Below, piece by piece: positions 36,606 through 44,729 of a stretch of 64,000 nt of DNA. The stretch is from Streptomyces monashensis. Its GTDB lineage: Bacteria; Actinomycetota; Actinomycetes; Streptomycetales; Streptomycetaceae. The translations under genes and the position numbers were made by a program. The first letter of the stretch is position 1, and every line of letters starts with the position of its first letter. The notes beneath the pieces are model-generated. The model was given only the letters and a program-made list of their open reading frames with translations, ran no database searches and was not told the origin of the DNA. The stretch is from positions 62,001-126,000 of the forward strand of contig NZ_MLYO01000089.1 in NCBI RefSeq assembly GCF_001866665.1, given 5' to 3'.

Positions 36606-37556
36606 ATGGCGTACGACCTGATCACCATGGGGCGGATCGGAGTGGACCTCTACCCGCTCCAGACCGGTGTCCCGCTCGCCCAGGTGTCGTCCTTCGGCAA
36701 GTTCCTCGGCGGCTCGGCGACGAACGTCGCGGTCGCCGCGGCCCGGCTCGGCCGGAGCACCGCCGTGATCACCCGTACCGGTGACGACCCGTTCGGCGCC
36801 TATCTGCACGAGGCGCTGCGCGGTTTCGGCGTCGACGACCGCTGGGTCACCCCGGTTCCGCACCTGCCGACCCCGGTCACCTTCTGCGAGGTCTTCCCGC
36901 CGGACGACTTCCCGCTCTACTTCTACCGGCAGCCCAAGGCGCCCGACCTGGAGATCGACGCCCACGACCTGGACCTCGACGCCATCCGCGACGCCCGGAT
37001 CTTCTGGGTCACCGGTACCGGCCTGAGCGAGGAACCGAGCCGTACGGCGACCCTCGCGGCGCTCGCCCACCGGGCGAAGTCCGGCACGACGGTGTTCGAC
37101 CTCGACTGGCGCCCGATGTTCTGGAGCCACCCCGACGAGGCCCGCTCCTTCTACGCCGAGGCGCTGAGACACACGACCGTCGCCGTCGGCAACCTGGACG
37201 AGGTGGAGGTCGCGACGGGCGTGCGCGAGCCGCATGCGGCCGCCCGCGCGCTCCTCGCGGCCGGGGTCGAGATCGCCGTCGTCAAGCAGGGACCCAAGGG
37301 TGTCCTCGCGGTCGGCGCGAACGGCGACTCGGCCGAGGTGCCGCCGCTTCCGGTCACCGTCCTCAACGGACTCGGCGCCGGGGACGCGTTCGGCGGTTCC
37401 CTCTGCCACGGGCTCCTCGCGGGCCGGGACCTGGAGACGATCATGCGGCACGCCAACGCGGCCGGTGCCATCGTCGCCTCCCGGCTGGAGTGCTCCTCCG
37501 CGATGCCCACCCCGGACGAGGTGGCCGCCGCGCTCGACGCCGGAGCGGTGCTGTGA
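36606..37556 (+). CDS. iolC: 5-dehydro-2-deoxygluconokinase
   Basis: A PfkB kinase of 316 residues in myo-inositol catabolism, phosphorylating 5-dehydro-2-deoxygluconate. It has the N-terminal FGKFLGGSATNVAVAAARLG and the signature LNGLGAGDAFGGSL with the catalytic Asp at about 259. The assignment to iolC rests on the adjacent iolB and iolD. AAGGGAAG precedes the chosen ATG. The stop overlaps the next GTG by 4 bases. Confidence 0.9.
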   Translation: MAYDLITMGRIGVDLYPLQTGVPLAQVSSFGKFLGGSATNVAVAAARLGRSTAVITRTGDDPFGAYLHEALRGFGVDDRWVTPVPHLPTPVTFCEVFPPDDFPLYFYRQPKAPDLEIDAHDLDLDAIRDARIFWVTGTGLSEEPSRTATLAALAHRAKSGTTVFDLDWRPMFWSHPDEARSFYAEALRHTTVAVGNLDEVEVATGVREPHAAARALLAAGVEIAVVKQGPKGVLAVGANGDSAEVPPLPVTVLNGLGAGDAFGGSLCHGLLAGRDLETIMRHANAAGAIVASRLECSSAMPTPDEVAAALDAGAVL

Positions 37557-38605
37557 GGGCCGGCCGCGTCGCGGGCACCCACACCGAGGGCGGATCCGGC
37601 ACCGCCCCCGAGGCCACCCCGACCGCGCACACCGCCGCCCCCGAGGCCCCCGCGGGCGCGGGGGTCGAGGGCGCCGCCGCCTCCCGTCCCGAAGGCGCCG
37701 GCGGCTTCCGACGCTCCCGTGTCGACCTCGCCGAACTCGTCCGGATCCGTACCCACCACCCCGAGGCGATCGCCGAGGCGGCTGTCCGCCGGGCCCGCAG
37801 GCCGTTGCTGAACGAGGACGGCCGGCTGATGATCGTCGCCGCCGACCACCCCGCCCGGGGCGCGCTCGGGGTCGGGGACCGCAAGCTCGCCATGGCCAAC
37901 CGCGCCGACCTGCTGGAGCGGCTGTGCCTGGCGCTGAGCCGGCCCGGCGTCGACGGCGTCCTCGCCACCGCCGACATCCTGGACGACCTGCTGCTGCTCG
38001 GCGTCCTCGACCACAAGGTGGTCATGGGCTCGATGAACCGGGGCGGTCTGCAGGGGGCCCGATTCGAGCTGGACGACCGCTTCACCGGGCACCGTCCCGA
38101 GGACATCCAGCGGCTCGGCTTCGACGCGGGCAAGCTGCTGCTGCGCATCGACTACGACGATCCCGGTTCGCTCACCACCCTGGAGTCCACGGCCAGGGTC
38201 ATCGACGACATGGCCGCGCGCCGACTGCCCGTCTTCGTGGAGCCGTTCATCAGCCGCCGCACCCCCGAGGGGAAGCTGAGGAACGACCTGTCCGCCGAGG
38301 CCGTCACCCGGTCCATCGCCATCGCCTCCGGCCTCGGCGGCTCCTCCGCCTACACCTGGCTGAAGGTGCCGGTCACCGACGACCCCGACGACATGGCCCG
38401 GGTCATGGAGACCTCGACCCTGCCCGCCGTCCTTCTCGGCGGCGACATCGGCGACTCGCCCGAGAGCCAGACCGCCGCCTACGAGAAGTGGCGCGGCGCG
38501 CTGCAACTCCCCACCGTGCGCGGCCTGGTGGTCGGCCGCTCACTGCTGTACCCGGCGGACGGCGACGTGGCCGCCGCCGTGGACACCGCCGTAGGACTGC
38601 TGTGA
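37553..38605 (+). CDS. Class I aldolase-like (beta/alpha)8 protein, Cgl0159 type
   Basis: A 350-residue barrel protein found in actinobacterial inositol clusters. After an unusual 55-residue Ala/Pro/Thr-rich N-terminus, the barrel begins (VDLAELVRIRTHHPEAIAEA) and carries LLRIDYDD, VFVEPF, TWLKVPV with a candidate Schiff-base Lys, and VRGLVVGRSLLYP as phosphate-binding end. It may act as the 6-phospho-5-dehydro-2-deoxygluconate aldolase (IolJ role), yielding malonic semialdehyde and dihydroxyacetone phosphate; this is inference from position between iolC and iolB. The GTG start is coupled to iolC. Confidence 0.8.
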   Translation: MRAGRVAGTHTEGGSGTAPEATPTAHTAAPEAPAGAGVEGAAASRPEGAGGFRRSRVDLAELVRIRTHHPEAIAEAAVRRARRPLLNEDGRLMIVAADHPARGALGVGDRKLAMANRADLLERLCLALSRPGVDGVLATADILDDLLLLGVLDHKVVMGSMNRGGLQGARFELDDRFTGHRPEDIQRLGFDAGKLLLRIDYDDPGSLTTLESTARVIDDMAARRLPVFVEPFISRRTPEGKLRNDLSAEAVTRSIAIASGLGGSSAYTWLKVPVTDDPDDMARVMETSTLPAVLLGGDIGDSPESQTAAYEKWRGALQLPTVRGLVVGRSLLYPADGDVAAAVDTAVGLL

Positions 38606-38612
38606 GGACCGC

Positions 38613-39452
38613 ATGACCAGCACCGACCTGCATCTGCCCGAGGGTGCGACCGCGAACGACCGGTACGTGGTCGACATCGACCCCGCGTCGGCCGGCTGGA
38701 CGCACAGCAGTCTGCGGGTGGTCGCGCTGTCGCCGGGCGGTACGCATGTGTTCACCGCCGGGGACAGCGAGTGGATCGTGCTTCCGCTGCAAGGCGGATG
38801 TACCGTACAAATTGAGACTGCGTCAAGCGAGCAGTACGAGTTCCAACTCCTGGGCCGGGACAGCGTGTTCGCGAAGGCTTCCGACTTCGCGTACGTTCCC
38901 CGGGACGCCCGGGTCCAGATCGCCTCCGGCGCGGGAGGCCGCTTCGCCCTGGCAGGAGCGAAGTGCGAGCGACGACTCCCCGCCCGCTACGGCCCCGCGC
39001 CGGAGGTCCCCGTCGAGCAGCGCGGCAGCGGCAACTGCGCCCGTCAGGTGCGGGGCTTCGCCGCAGCCGACTCCTTCGACTGCGACAGGCTGATCGCCGT
39101 CGAGGTGATCACGCCGGGCGGCAACTGGTCCTCGTACCCGCCGCACAAGCACGACGAGCACCGGCCGGGCGAGGAGTCCGCGCTGGAGGAGATCTACTAC
39201 TTCGAGATCGACGGCCCGAACGGCCTGGGCTACCAGCGCGTGTTCCCCTCGCGTGAGGGCGGCTCCGACGTCCTCGCCGAGGTCCGTTCCGGCGACGCCG
39301 TCCTCGTCCCCGACGGCTGGCACGGCCCGTCGATCGCCCAGCCCGGCCATGACATGTACTACCTGAACGTCATGGCGGGCCCGGGCGCGACGCGGGAGTG
39401 GCGGATCTGCTTCCACCCCGATCACGTAGAGAGCACAGGGGGGTACCGATGA
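38613..39452 (+). CDS. iolB: 5-deoxy-glucuronate isomerase
   Basis: A bicupin of 279 residues that converts 5-deoxy-glucuronate to 5-dehydro-2-deoxygluconate. The C-terminal cupin carries the metal ligands in WSSYPPHKHDEHRPGEESALEEIYYFEI (two His, Glu) and VLVPDGWHGPS (His). The length is close to the Bacillus enzyme (271). It starts 8 bases after the aldolase gene, and its stop overlaps iolD as ATGA. Confidence 0.93.
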   Translation: MTSTDLHLPEGATANDRYVVDIDPASAGWTHSSLRVVALSPGGTHVFTAGDSEWIVLPLQGGCTVQIETASSEQYEFQLLGRDSVFAKASDFAYVPRDARVQIASGAGGRFALAGAKCERRLPARYGPAPEVPVEQRGSGNCARQVRGFAAADSFDCDRLIAVEVITPGGNWSSYPPHKHDEHRPGEESALEEIYYFEIDGPNGLGYQRVFPSREGGSDVLAEVRSGDAVLVPDGWHGPSIAQPGHDMYYLNVMAGPGATREWRICFHPDHVESTGGYR

Positions 39453-41329
39453 GCACGACCCGGCTGACCGTCGCCCAGGCGCTGGTCCGCTTCCTCGCCG
39501 CGCAGTACACCGAGCGCGACGGCGAGCGGCGCCGGCTGATCGGCGCGACCTGGGGCATCTTCGGGCACGGCAACGTCGCCGGGATCGGCCAGGCGCTGAT
39601 CGAGTACCGCGACGTCATGCCCTACCACCAGGGCCGCAACGAGCAGTCCATGGTGCACGCGGCGGTCGGTTACGCCCGTCAGTCGAACCGGCTGTCCGCG
39701 CACGCGGTGACGACGTCGATCGGCCCCGGTGCCACCAACCTGGTCACCGGCGCCGCCCTCGCCACCGTCAACCACCTGCCGGTCCTCCTGCTGCCCGGCG
39801 ACGTCTTCGCCACCCGCCCCGCCGACCCGGTCCTCCAGCAGCTGGAGGTGCCGTACGCGGGCGACGTATCGGTCAACGACACGCTGCGCCCGGTGTCGAA
39901 GTACTTCGACCGCATCACCCGTCCGGAAGCCCTGATCCCGTCCGCGCTGCAGGCCATGCGGGTGCTCACCGACCCGGTGGACACCGGCGCGGTCACCCTC
40001 GCCCTGCCGCAGGACGTGCAGGCCGAGGGCTACGACTGGCCCGAGGAGTTCTTCGCCGAGCGCGTGTGGACCGTACGCCGGCCGGGCGCGGACCCGGTCG
40101 AACTGACCGAGGCCGTCCAGGCGATCCGCGCGGCGCGCCGGCCCCTCGTCGTCGCGGGCGGCGGCGTCCACCACAGCCGCGCCGAGGAGGCCCTCGCGGA
40201 GTTCGCGTCGGCCACCGGTATACCGGTCGCCTCCACCCAGGCCGGCAAGGGGTCGCTGCGCCACGACCACCCGCAGGACGTGGGCGGGGTCGGCCACACC
40301 GGCACCGCGACCGCCGACGAACTGGCCCGCACCGCCGACCTGGTGATCGGCGTCGGCACCCGGTACACCGACTTCACCACCGCCTCCGGCACCCTCTTCG
40401 CGCACCCGGACGTCCGTTTCCTGAACCTCAACATCGCGCCCTACGACGGCCACAAGCTCGCCGCGCTGCCGCTGATCGCGGACGCCCGCAGCGGCCTGGG
40501 CGAGCTGACCGAGGCCCTCCAGGTGCACGGCTACCGCGTCCAGGACTCCTACGTCACCGAGTACACCGAGGACAAGGAGCGCTGGGAGCAGCGCGTCGAC
40601 GCCTGCTTCGAGGCCGACGAGATCGACGTACGGCCGACGCAGCCGCAGGTCATCGGGGCGCTGGACGCCTTGGTGGACGAGTCGGACGTGATCATCAACG
40701 CGGCCGGCTCGCTCCCGGGCGACCTGCACAAGCTGTGGCGGGCACGCTCGTACGACCAGTACCACCTGGAGTACGGCTACTCCTGCATGGGCTACGAGAT
40801 CCCGGCCGCGATCGGCGTGAAGCTCGCGGCGCCGGAGCGCACCGTGTGGGCGCTGGTCGGCGACGGCACGTACCTGATGATGCCGACGGAGATCGTGACC
40901 GCCGTGCAGGAGGGCATCGCGATCAAGATCCTGCTGGTGCAGAACCACGGGTACGCCTCCATCGGCGGGCTGTCGGAGTCGGTGGGCGGCGAGCGGTTCG
41001 GCACCGCCTACCGGTTCCCGACCGAGGAGGGGACGTTCGCGGGCGCCCCGCTGCCCGTCGATCTCGCCGCCAACGCGGCCAGCCTGGGCATGCGGGTGCT
41101 GCGCGCGAAGACCGTCGAGGACCTGCGCGCGGCGCTCGCCGAGGCGCGGGCCGCCGACACTCCCACATGTGTCTACGTCGAGACCGAAACGGCCGACACT
41201 GTGTCGGGCGCGCCTCCGGCGCAGGCCTGGTGGGATGTTCCTGTGGCCGAGACCGCGACCCGACCGTCGGCGGTCAAGGCCCGTGAGCTGTACGACCGGC
41301 ACGTCTCGACCCGACGCCGCCATCTGTAA
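39449..41329 (+). CDS. iolD: 3D-(3,5/4)-trihydroxycyclohexane-1,2-dione hydrolase
   Basis: A thiamine-diphosphate enzyme of 626 residues that opens the inositol ring dione to 5-deoxy-glucuronate. The N-terminal PYR domain has the catalytic Glu region and TTSIGPGATNLVTGAA, with a central Rossmann-like domain. The C-terminal PP domain has GDGTYLMMPTEIVTAVQEGI and NHGYASIGGLSESVGGERFG, the GDG-N magnesium/ThDP motif. The length fits IolD (about 640). Coupled to iolB by ATGA. Confidence 0.94.
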   Translation: MSTTRLTVAQALVRFLAAQYTERDGERRRLIGATWGIFGHGNVAGIGQALIEYRDVMPYHQGRNEQSMVHAAVGYARQSNRLSAHAVTTSIGPGATNLVTGAALATVNHLPVLLLPGDVFATRPADPVLQQLEVPYAGDVSVNDTLRPVSKYFDRITRPEALIPSALQAMRVLTDPVDTGAVTLALPQDVQAEGYDWPEEFFAERVWTVRRPGADPVELTEAVQAIRAARRPLVVAGGGVHHSRAEEALAEFASATGIPVASTQAGKGSLRHDHPQDVGGVGHTGTATADELARTADLVIGVGTRYTDFTTASGTLFAHPDVRFLNLNIAPYDGHKLAALPLIADARSGLGELTEALQVHGYRVQDSYVTEYTEDKERWEQRVDACFEADEIDVRPTQPQVIGALDALVDESDVIINAAGSLPGDLHKLWRARSYDQYHLEYGYSCMGYEIPAAIGVKLAAPERTVWALVGDGTYLMMPTEIVTAVQEGIAIKILLVQNHGYASIGGLSESVGGERFGTAYRFPTEEGTFAGAPLPVDLAANAASLGMRVLRAKTVEDLRAALAEARAADTPTCVYVETETADTVSGAPPAQAWWDVPVAETATRPSAVKARELYDRHVSTRRRHL

Positions 41330-41344
41330 AAGGAGTTTCTGGGC

Positions 41345-42847
41345 ATGACGAAGATCGTCAACCACTGGATCGGCGGCAAGACCGCCGAAGGCGCGTCGGG
41401 CACGTACGGGCCGGTCACCGACCCCGCGACCGGCGCGGTCACCACGAAGGTCGCGTTCGCGTCGGTCGACGAGGTGGACGCCGCCGTAGCGGCTGCGAAG
41501 GAAGCCTTCACGACGTGGGGCCAGTCCTCGCTGGCCAGGCGCACGGAGATCCTGTTCCGCTTCCGCGCGCTGCTGGACGCCAACCGGGACGCGATCGCGG
41601 AGCTGATCACCGCCGAGCACGGCAAGGTGCACTCCGACGCGCTCGGCGAGGTCGCGCGCGGTCTGGAGATCGTGGACCTGGCCTGCGGGATCAACGTGCA
41701 GCTGAAGGGCGAGCTGTCGACGCAGGTCGCCAGCCGGGTGGACGTCTCCTCGATCCGGCAGCCGCTGGGCGTGGTCGCGGGCATCACGCCGTTCAACTTC
41801 CCGGCGATGGTCCCGATGTGGATGTTCCCGATCGCCATCGCGTGCGGCAACACCTTCGTGCTGAAGCCGAGCGAGAAGGACCCGTCGGCCTCGGTCAAGC
41901 TCGCCGAGCTGCTGGCCGAGGCCGGCCTGCCCGACGGCGTCTTCAACGTCGTGCACGGTGACAAGGTGGCCGTGGACCGCCTGCTGGAGCACCCGGACGT
42001 CAAGGCGGTGTCCTTCGTCGGCTCGACCCCGATCGCCCGTTACATCCACACCACCGCCTCGGCCAACGGCAAGCGCGTACAGGCGCTGGGCGGCGCGAAG
42101 AACCACATGCTGGTCCTGCCGGACGCCGACCTCGACGCCGCCGCCGACGCCGCCGTCTCGGCCGCCTACGGATCGGCGGGCGAGCGCTGCATGGCGATCT
42201 CGGCCGTCGTCGCGGTCGGCGCGATCGGTGACACGCTGGTGGAGAAGATCCGTGAGCGCGCCGAGAAGATCAAGATCGGCCCGGGCAACGACCCGACGTC
42301 CGAGATGGGCCCGCTGATCACCGCCGCCCACCGCGACAAGGTGGCCTCCTACGTCTCGGGTGCGGCCGCTGAGGGCGCCGAGGTGGTCCTGGACGGCAGC
42401 GGCTACACCGTCGAGGGCTTCGAGGACGGCCACTGGATCGGCCTCTCGCTGCTGGACCGGGTGCCGACGTCGGCGAAGGCCTACCAGGACGAGATCTTCG
42501 GCCCGGTGCTGTGCGTGCTGCGCGCCGAGACGTACGAGGAGGGCCTGGCCCTCATCAACGCCTCGCCGTTCGGCAACGGCACGGCGATCTTCACCCGGGA
42601 CGGCGGCGCGGCCCGCCGCTTCCAGCTGGAGGTCGAGGCCGGCATGGTCGGCGTGAACGTCCCGATCCCGGTCCCCGTCGGTTATCACTCCTTCGGCGGC
42701 TGGAAGGACTCCCTCTTCGGCGACCACCACATCTACGGCAACGACGGCACGCACTTCTACACCCGAGGCAAGGTCGTCACCACCCGCTGGCCCGACCCGG
42801 CCGACGCCCCGGCGGGCGTGGATCTGGGCTTCCCGCGCAACCACTGA
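41345..42847 (+). CDS. mmsA: Methylmalonate-semialdehyde dehydrogenase (acylating)
   Basis: A CoA-dependent aldehyde dehydrogenase of 500 residues, the IolA/MmsA step that turns malonic or methylmalonic semialdehyde into acetyl- or propionyl-CoA, linking inositol and valine breakdown. It has the family active-site YGSAGERCMAISAV with nucleophile Cys, PFNFPAMVPMWMFPIAIACGN and FVGSTPIARYI for the cofactor. AGGAG lies 7 bases before the ATG. Last gene of the operon, followed by a strong U-tract terminator. Confidence 0.95.
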   Translation: MTKIVNHWIGGKTAEGASGTYGPVTDPATGAVTTKVAFASVDEVDAAVAAAKEAFTTWGQSSLARRTEILFRFRALLDANRDAIAELITAEHGKVHSDALGEVARGLEIVDLACGINVQLKGELSTQVASRVDVSSIRQPLGVVAGITPFNFPAMVPMWMFPIAIACGNTFVLKPSEKDPSASVKLAELLAEAGLPDGVFNVVHGDKVAVDRLLEHPDVKAVSFVGSTPIARYIHTTASANGKRVQALGGAKNHMLVLPDADLDAAADAAVSAAYGSAGERCMAISAVVAVGAIGDTLVEKIRERAEKIKIGPGNDPTSEMGPLITAAHRDKVASYVSGAAAEGAEVVLDGSGYTVEGFEDGHWIGLSLLDRVPTSAKAYQDEIFGPVLCVLRAETYEEGLALINASPFGNGTAIFTRDGGAARRFQLEVEAGMVGVNVPIPVPVGYHSFGGWKDSLFGDHHIYGNDGTHFYTRGKVVTTRWPDPADAPAGVDLGFPRNH

Positions 42848-42854
42848 GCGCCCG

Positions 42855-42891
42855 ACAGGGCCGTCCGTATAGCGGACGGCCCTGTTTTTTT
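42855..42891 (+). terminator. Intrinsic terminator after mmsA
   Basis: ACAGGGCCGTCCG and its exact complement enclose TATAG and are followed by seven T. This textbook U-tract is unusual for high-GC actinobacteria. Confidence 0.92.
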
Positions 42892-43137
42892 GTGCCCGGA
42901 CACTGCGATTCTCGTACCGGTGCAAGTGCCCGCCTATAGGGACCGTTACTGCGAGAACCGGCTTCAGATCGCCATTTCGCTACGGATTCCGTAGGTGAAC
43001 ACCCATTGACGAGGCGGTTTTCGTCGGGGTTCCATTCAGCCGCCGGGAGCGGACCAGAGCATGTACGACCAGGCCCGCCGGAGGCGATAGCGCTCCCGAC
43101 CTCACCCTCACTCGCACGAGTCGATCGGAACCGCCGT

Positions 43138-44535
43138 ATGACCGACACGCTCCGCTCTGTCGACCCAGCCGTCATAGCCGCTTCTGACAGCCCTCAGAAA
43201 CTCAAGCGGTCCATCGGCGTCGTCGGCGGCACCCTGCTCACGCTCTCGTGCGTCACGCCCGCCTCCACGCTCTTCGTCATCGTGCCCGACCTGTTCTCCA
43301 GCCTCGGCACCGCGACGGCCCTCTGTATCGCCATCGGCGCACTGCTCTGCATCCCCGTGGCCTTCTGCTACTCCGAGCTCGGCACCCTCATCCCCAGCGC
43401 CGGCGGCGAGTACGCCATCGTCTCCACGCTGGCCGGGCGGCTGCTGGGCTGGCTGGCCTTCGTGATGTCCCTGCTCGTCGTGATGATCGTCCCTCCGGTC
43501 ATCGCGATGGGCACCGCCGACTACCTCGCCCCGGTCGTCCACCTCGACCCGTCCCTCACGGGCGCCGGGGTGATGCTCGCCGCCACCCTCGCCGGCCTGC
43601 TGGACCTGCGCGCCAACGCCTGGATCACCGGCATCTTCCTGGTCCTGGAGGTCGTCGCGGCCGGCGTCGTCGCCCTCCTCGGCTTCACCCACGCCCACCG
43701 CGGCCTCGGCAGCCTCGGCTCGATGCAGGTCGCCGGCGAGCACGCGCACGTGAACCCCGTGACCGCCATGATGGTCCTGTCCGGGCTCGCCATCGCCCTG
43801 TTCGCCACCCAGGGCTTCTCCACCGCGATCTACCTCTCCGAGGAACTGGAGCACCCGCGCCGCAACGTCGCCCGCACCGTCCTCGCCACGCTCGCCATCT
43901 CCAGCGTGGTCATCCTGGTGCCGGTCGTGGCGATCACCCTGGGCGCCGGTGACCTCAAGTCCCTGACCGGTGGCGACATCAGCAGCATGGTCATCGCCTG
44001 GAGCAACTCGGCGGTCGGCACCTTCGTCAGCCTCTGCGTCGCCCTCGCGATCATCAACGCGGGCATCGTCATGGTCATCCAGAACTCCCGTGTGCTGTTC
44101 GCCTCCGCCCGCGACAAGGCCTGGCCCACGCCGGTCAACAACGCCCTCGCCAGGCTCGGCCGGTTCGGCTCCCCGTGGGTCGCCACCCTCGTCGTCGGCG
44201 TGCCGGGCGCCTTCCTCTGCTTCGTGAACCTGGACACGCTGTACGGCGTCACCGGCGTCGCCGTCACGGGCCTGTACCTGCTGGTCGCGATCGCCGCGCT
44301 GCTCGCCCGGCGCGGCGGGCACGGCAGCCGCACGGCCTGGCGGATGCCGCTGTGGCCCGCGATGCCGGTACTGCTCATCGCGGTCCTCGTCTACATCCTC
44401 GTCGAGCAGGACCCCTCGTACCTGCTGTGGACCGGCGCCATCACCGCCGTCGCCACCCTCTACTGGGCGCTCTACCTCCGCCCGCGCCGCGACACCCGCT
44501 GGCTGGTCTCGATCCCGGAGGACGCCGAGGCCTGA
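43138..44535 (+). CDS. APC-superfamily amino acid permease
   Basis: A 465-residue transporter with about 12 membrane helices. The first-helix unwound motif (GVVGGTLLTLSCVTPASTLF) and the conserved YSELGTLIPSAGGEY are present, as is FATQGFSTAIYLSEELEHPRRNVART around helix 6. The start is set at the ATG giving MTDTLRS; the upstream frame lacks coding character. The substrate is unclear; amino acids or polyamines are typical. It stands alone after the inositol terminator. Confidence 0.9.
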   Translation: MTDTLRSVDPAVIAASDSPQKLKRSIGVVGGTLLTLSCVTPASTLFVIVPDLFSSLGTATALCIAIGALLCIPVAFCYSELGTLIPSAGGEYAIVSTLAGRLLGWLAFVMSLLVVMIVPPVIAMGTADYLAPVVHLDPSLTGAGVMLAATLAGLLDLRANAWITGIFLVLEVVAAGVVALLGFTHAHRGLGSLGSMQVAGEHAHVNPVTAMMVLSGLAIALFATQGFSTAIYLSEELEHPRRNVARTVLATLAISSVVILVPVVAITLGAGDLKSLTGGDISSMVIAWSNSAVGTFVSLCVALAIINAGIVMVIQNSRVLFASARDKAWPTPVNNALARLGRFGSPWVATLVVGVPGAFLCFVNLDTLYGVTGVAVTGLYLLVAIAALLARRGGHGSRTAWRMPLWPAMPVLLIAVLVYILVEQDPSYLLWTGAITAVATLYWALYLRPRRDTRWLVSIPEDAEA

Positions 44536-44729
44536 CGGCCGGCCGGAGGACCGCGCCGACGGAGCCGGCCGTGGGGCCCAGCGGCGCTCCGTGGCCCCGC
44601 GGTACCACGACCGGGGGCTCCGCGTACCACGCCCGAAGTACGCCGGGCAGACCCGTACTCCCCTGGGAGGGGCCGGGGTTCAGCCCGGGGGAGCCGTCGC
44701 TTGTCGGTGCGGGCCCGTACCGTTGAGGC

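Noticed and set aside
39422..42925. An 1167-codon open frame on the minus strand across iolD and mmsA
   Set aside because: It is the antisense shadow expected in high-GC coding DNA; the plus-strand genes have clear family motifs, codon bias and ribosome sites.
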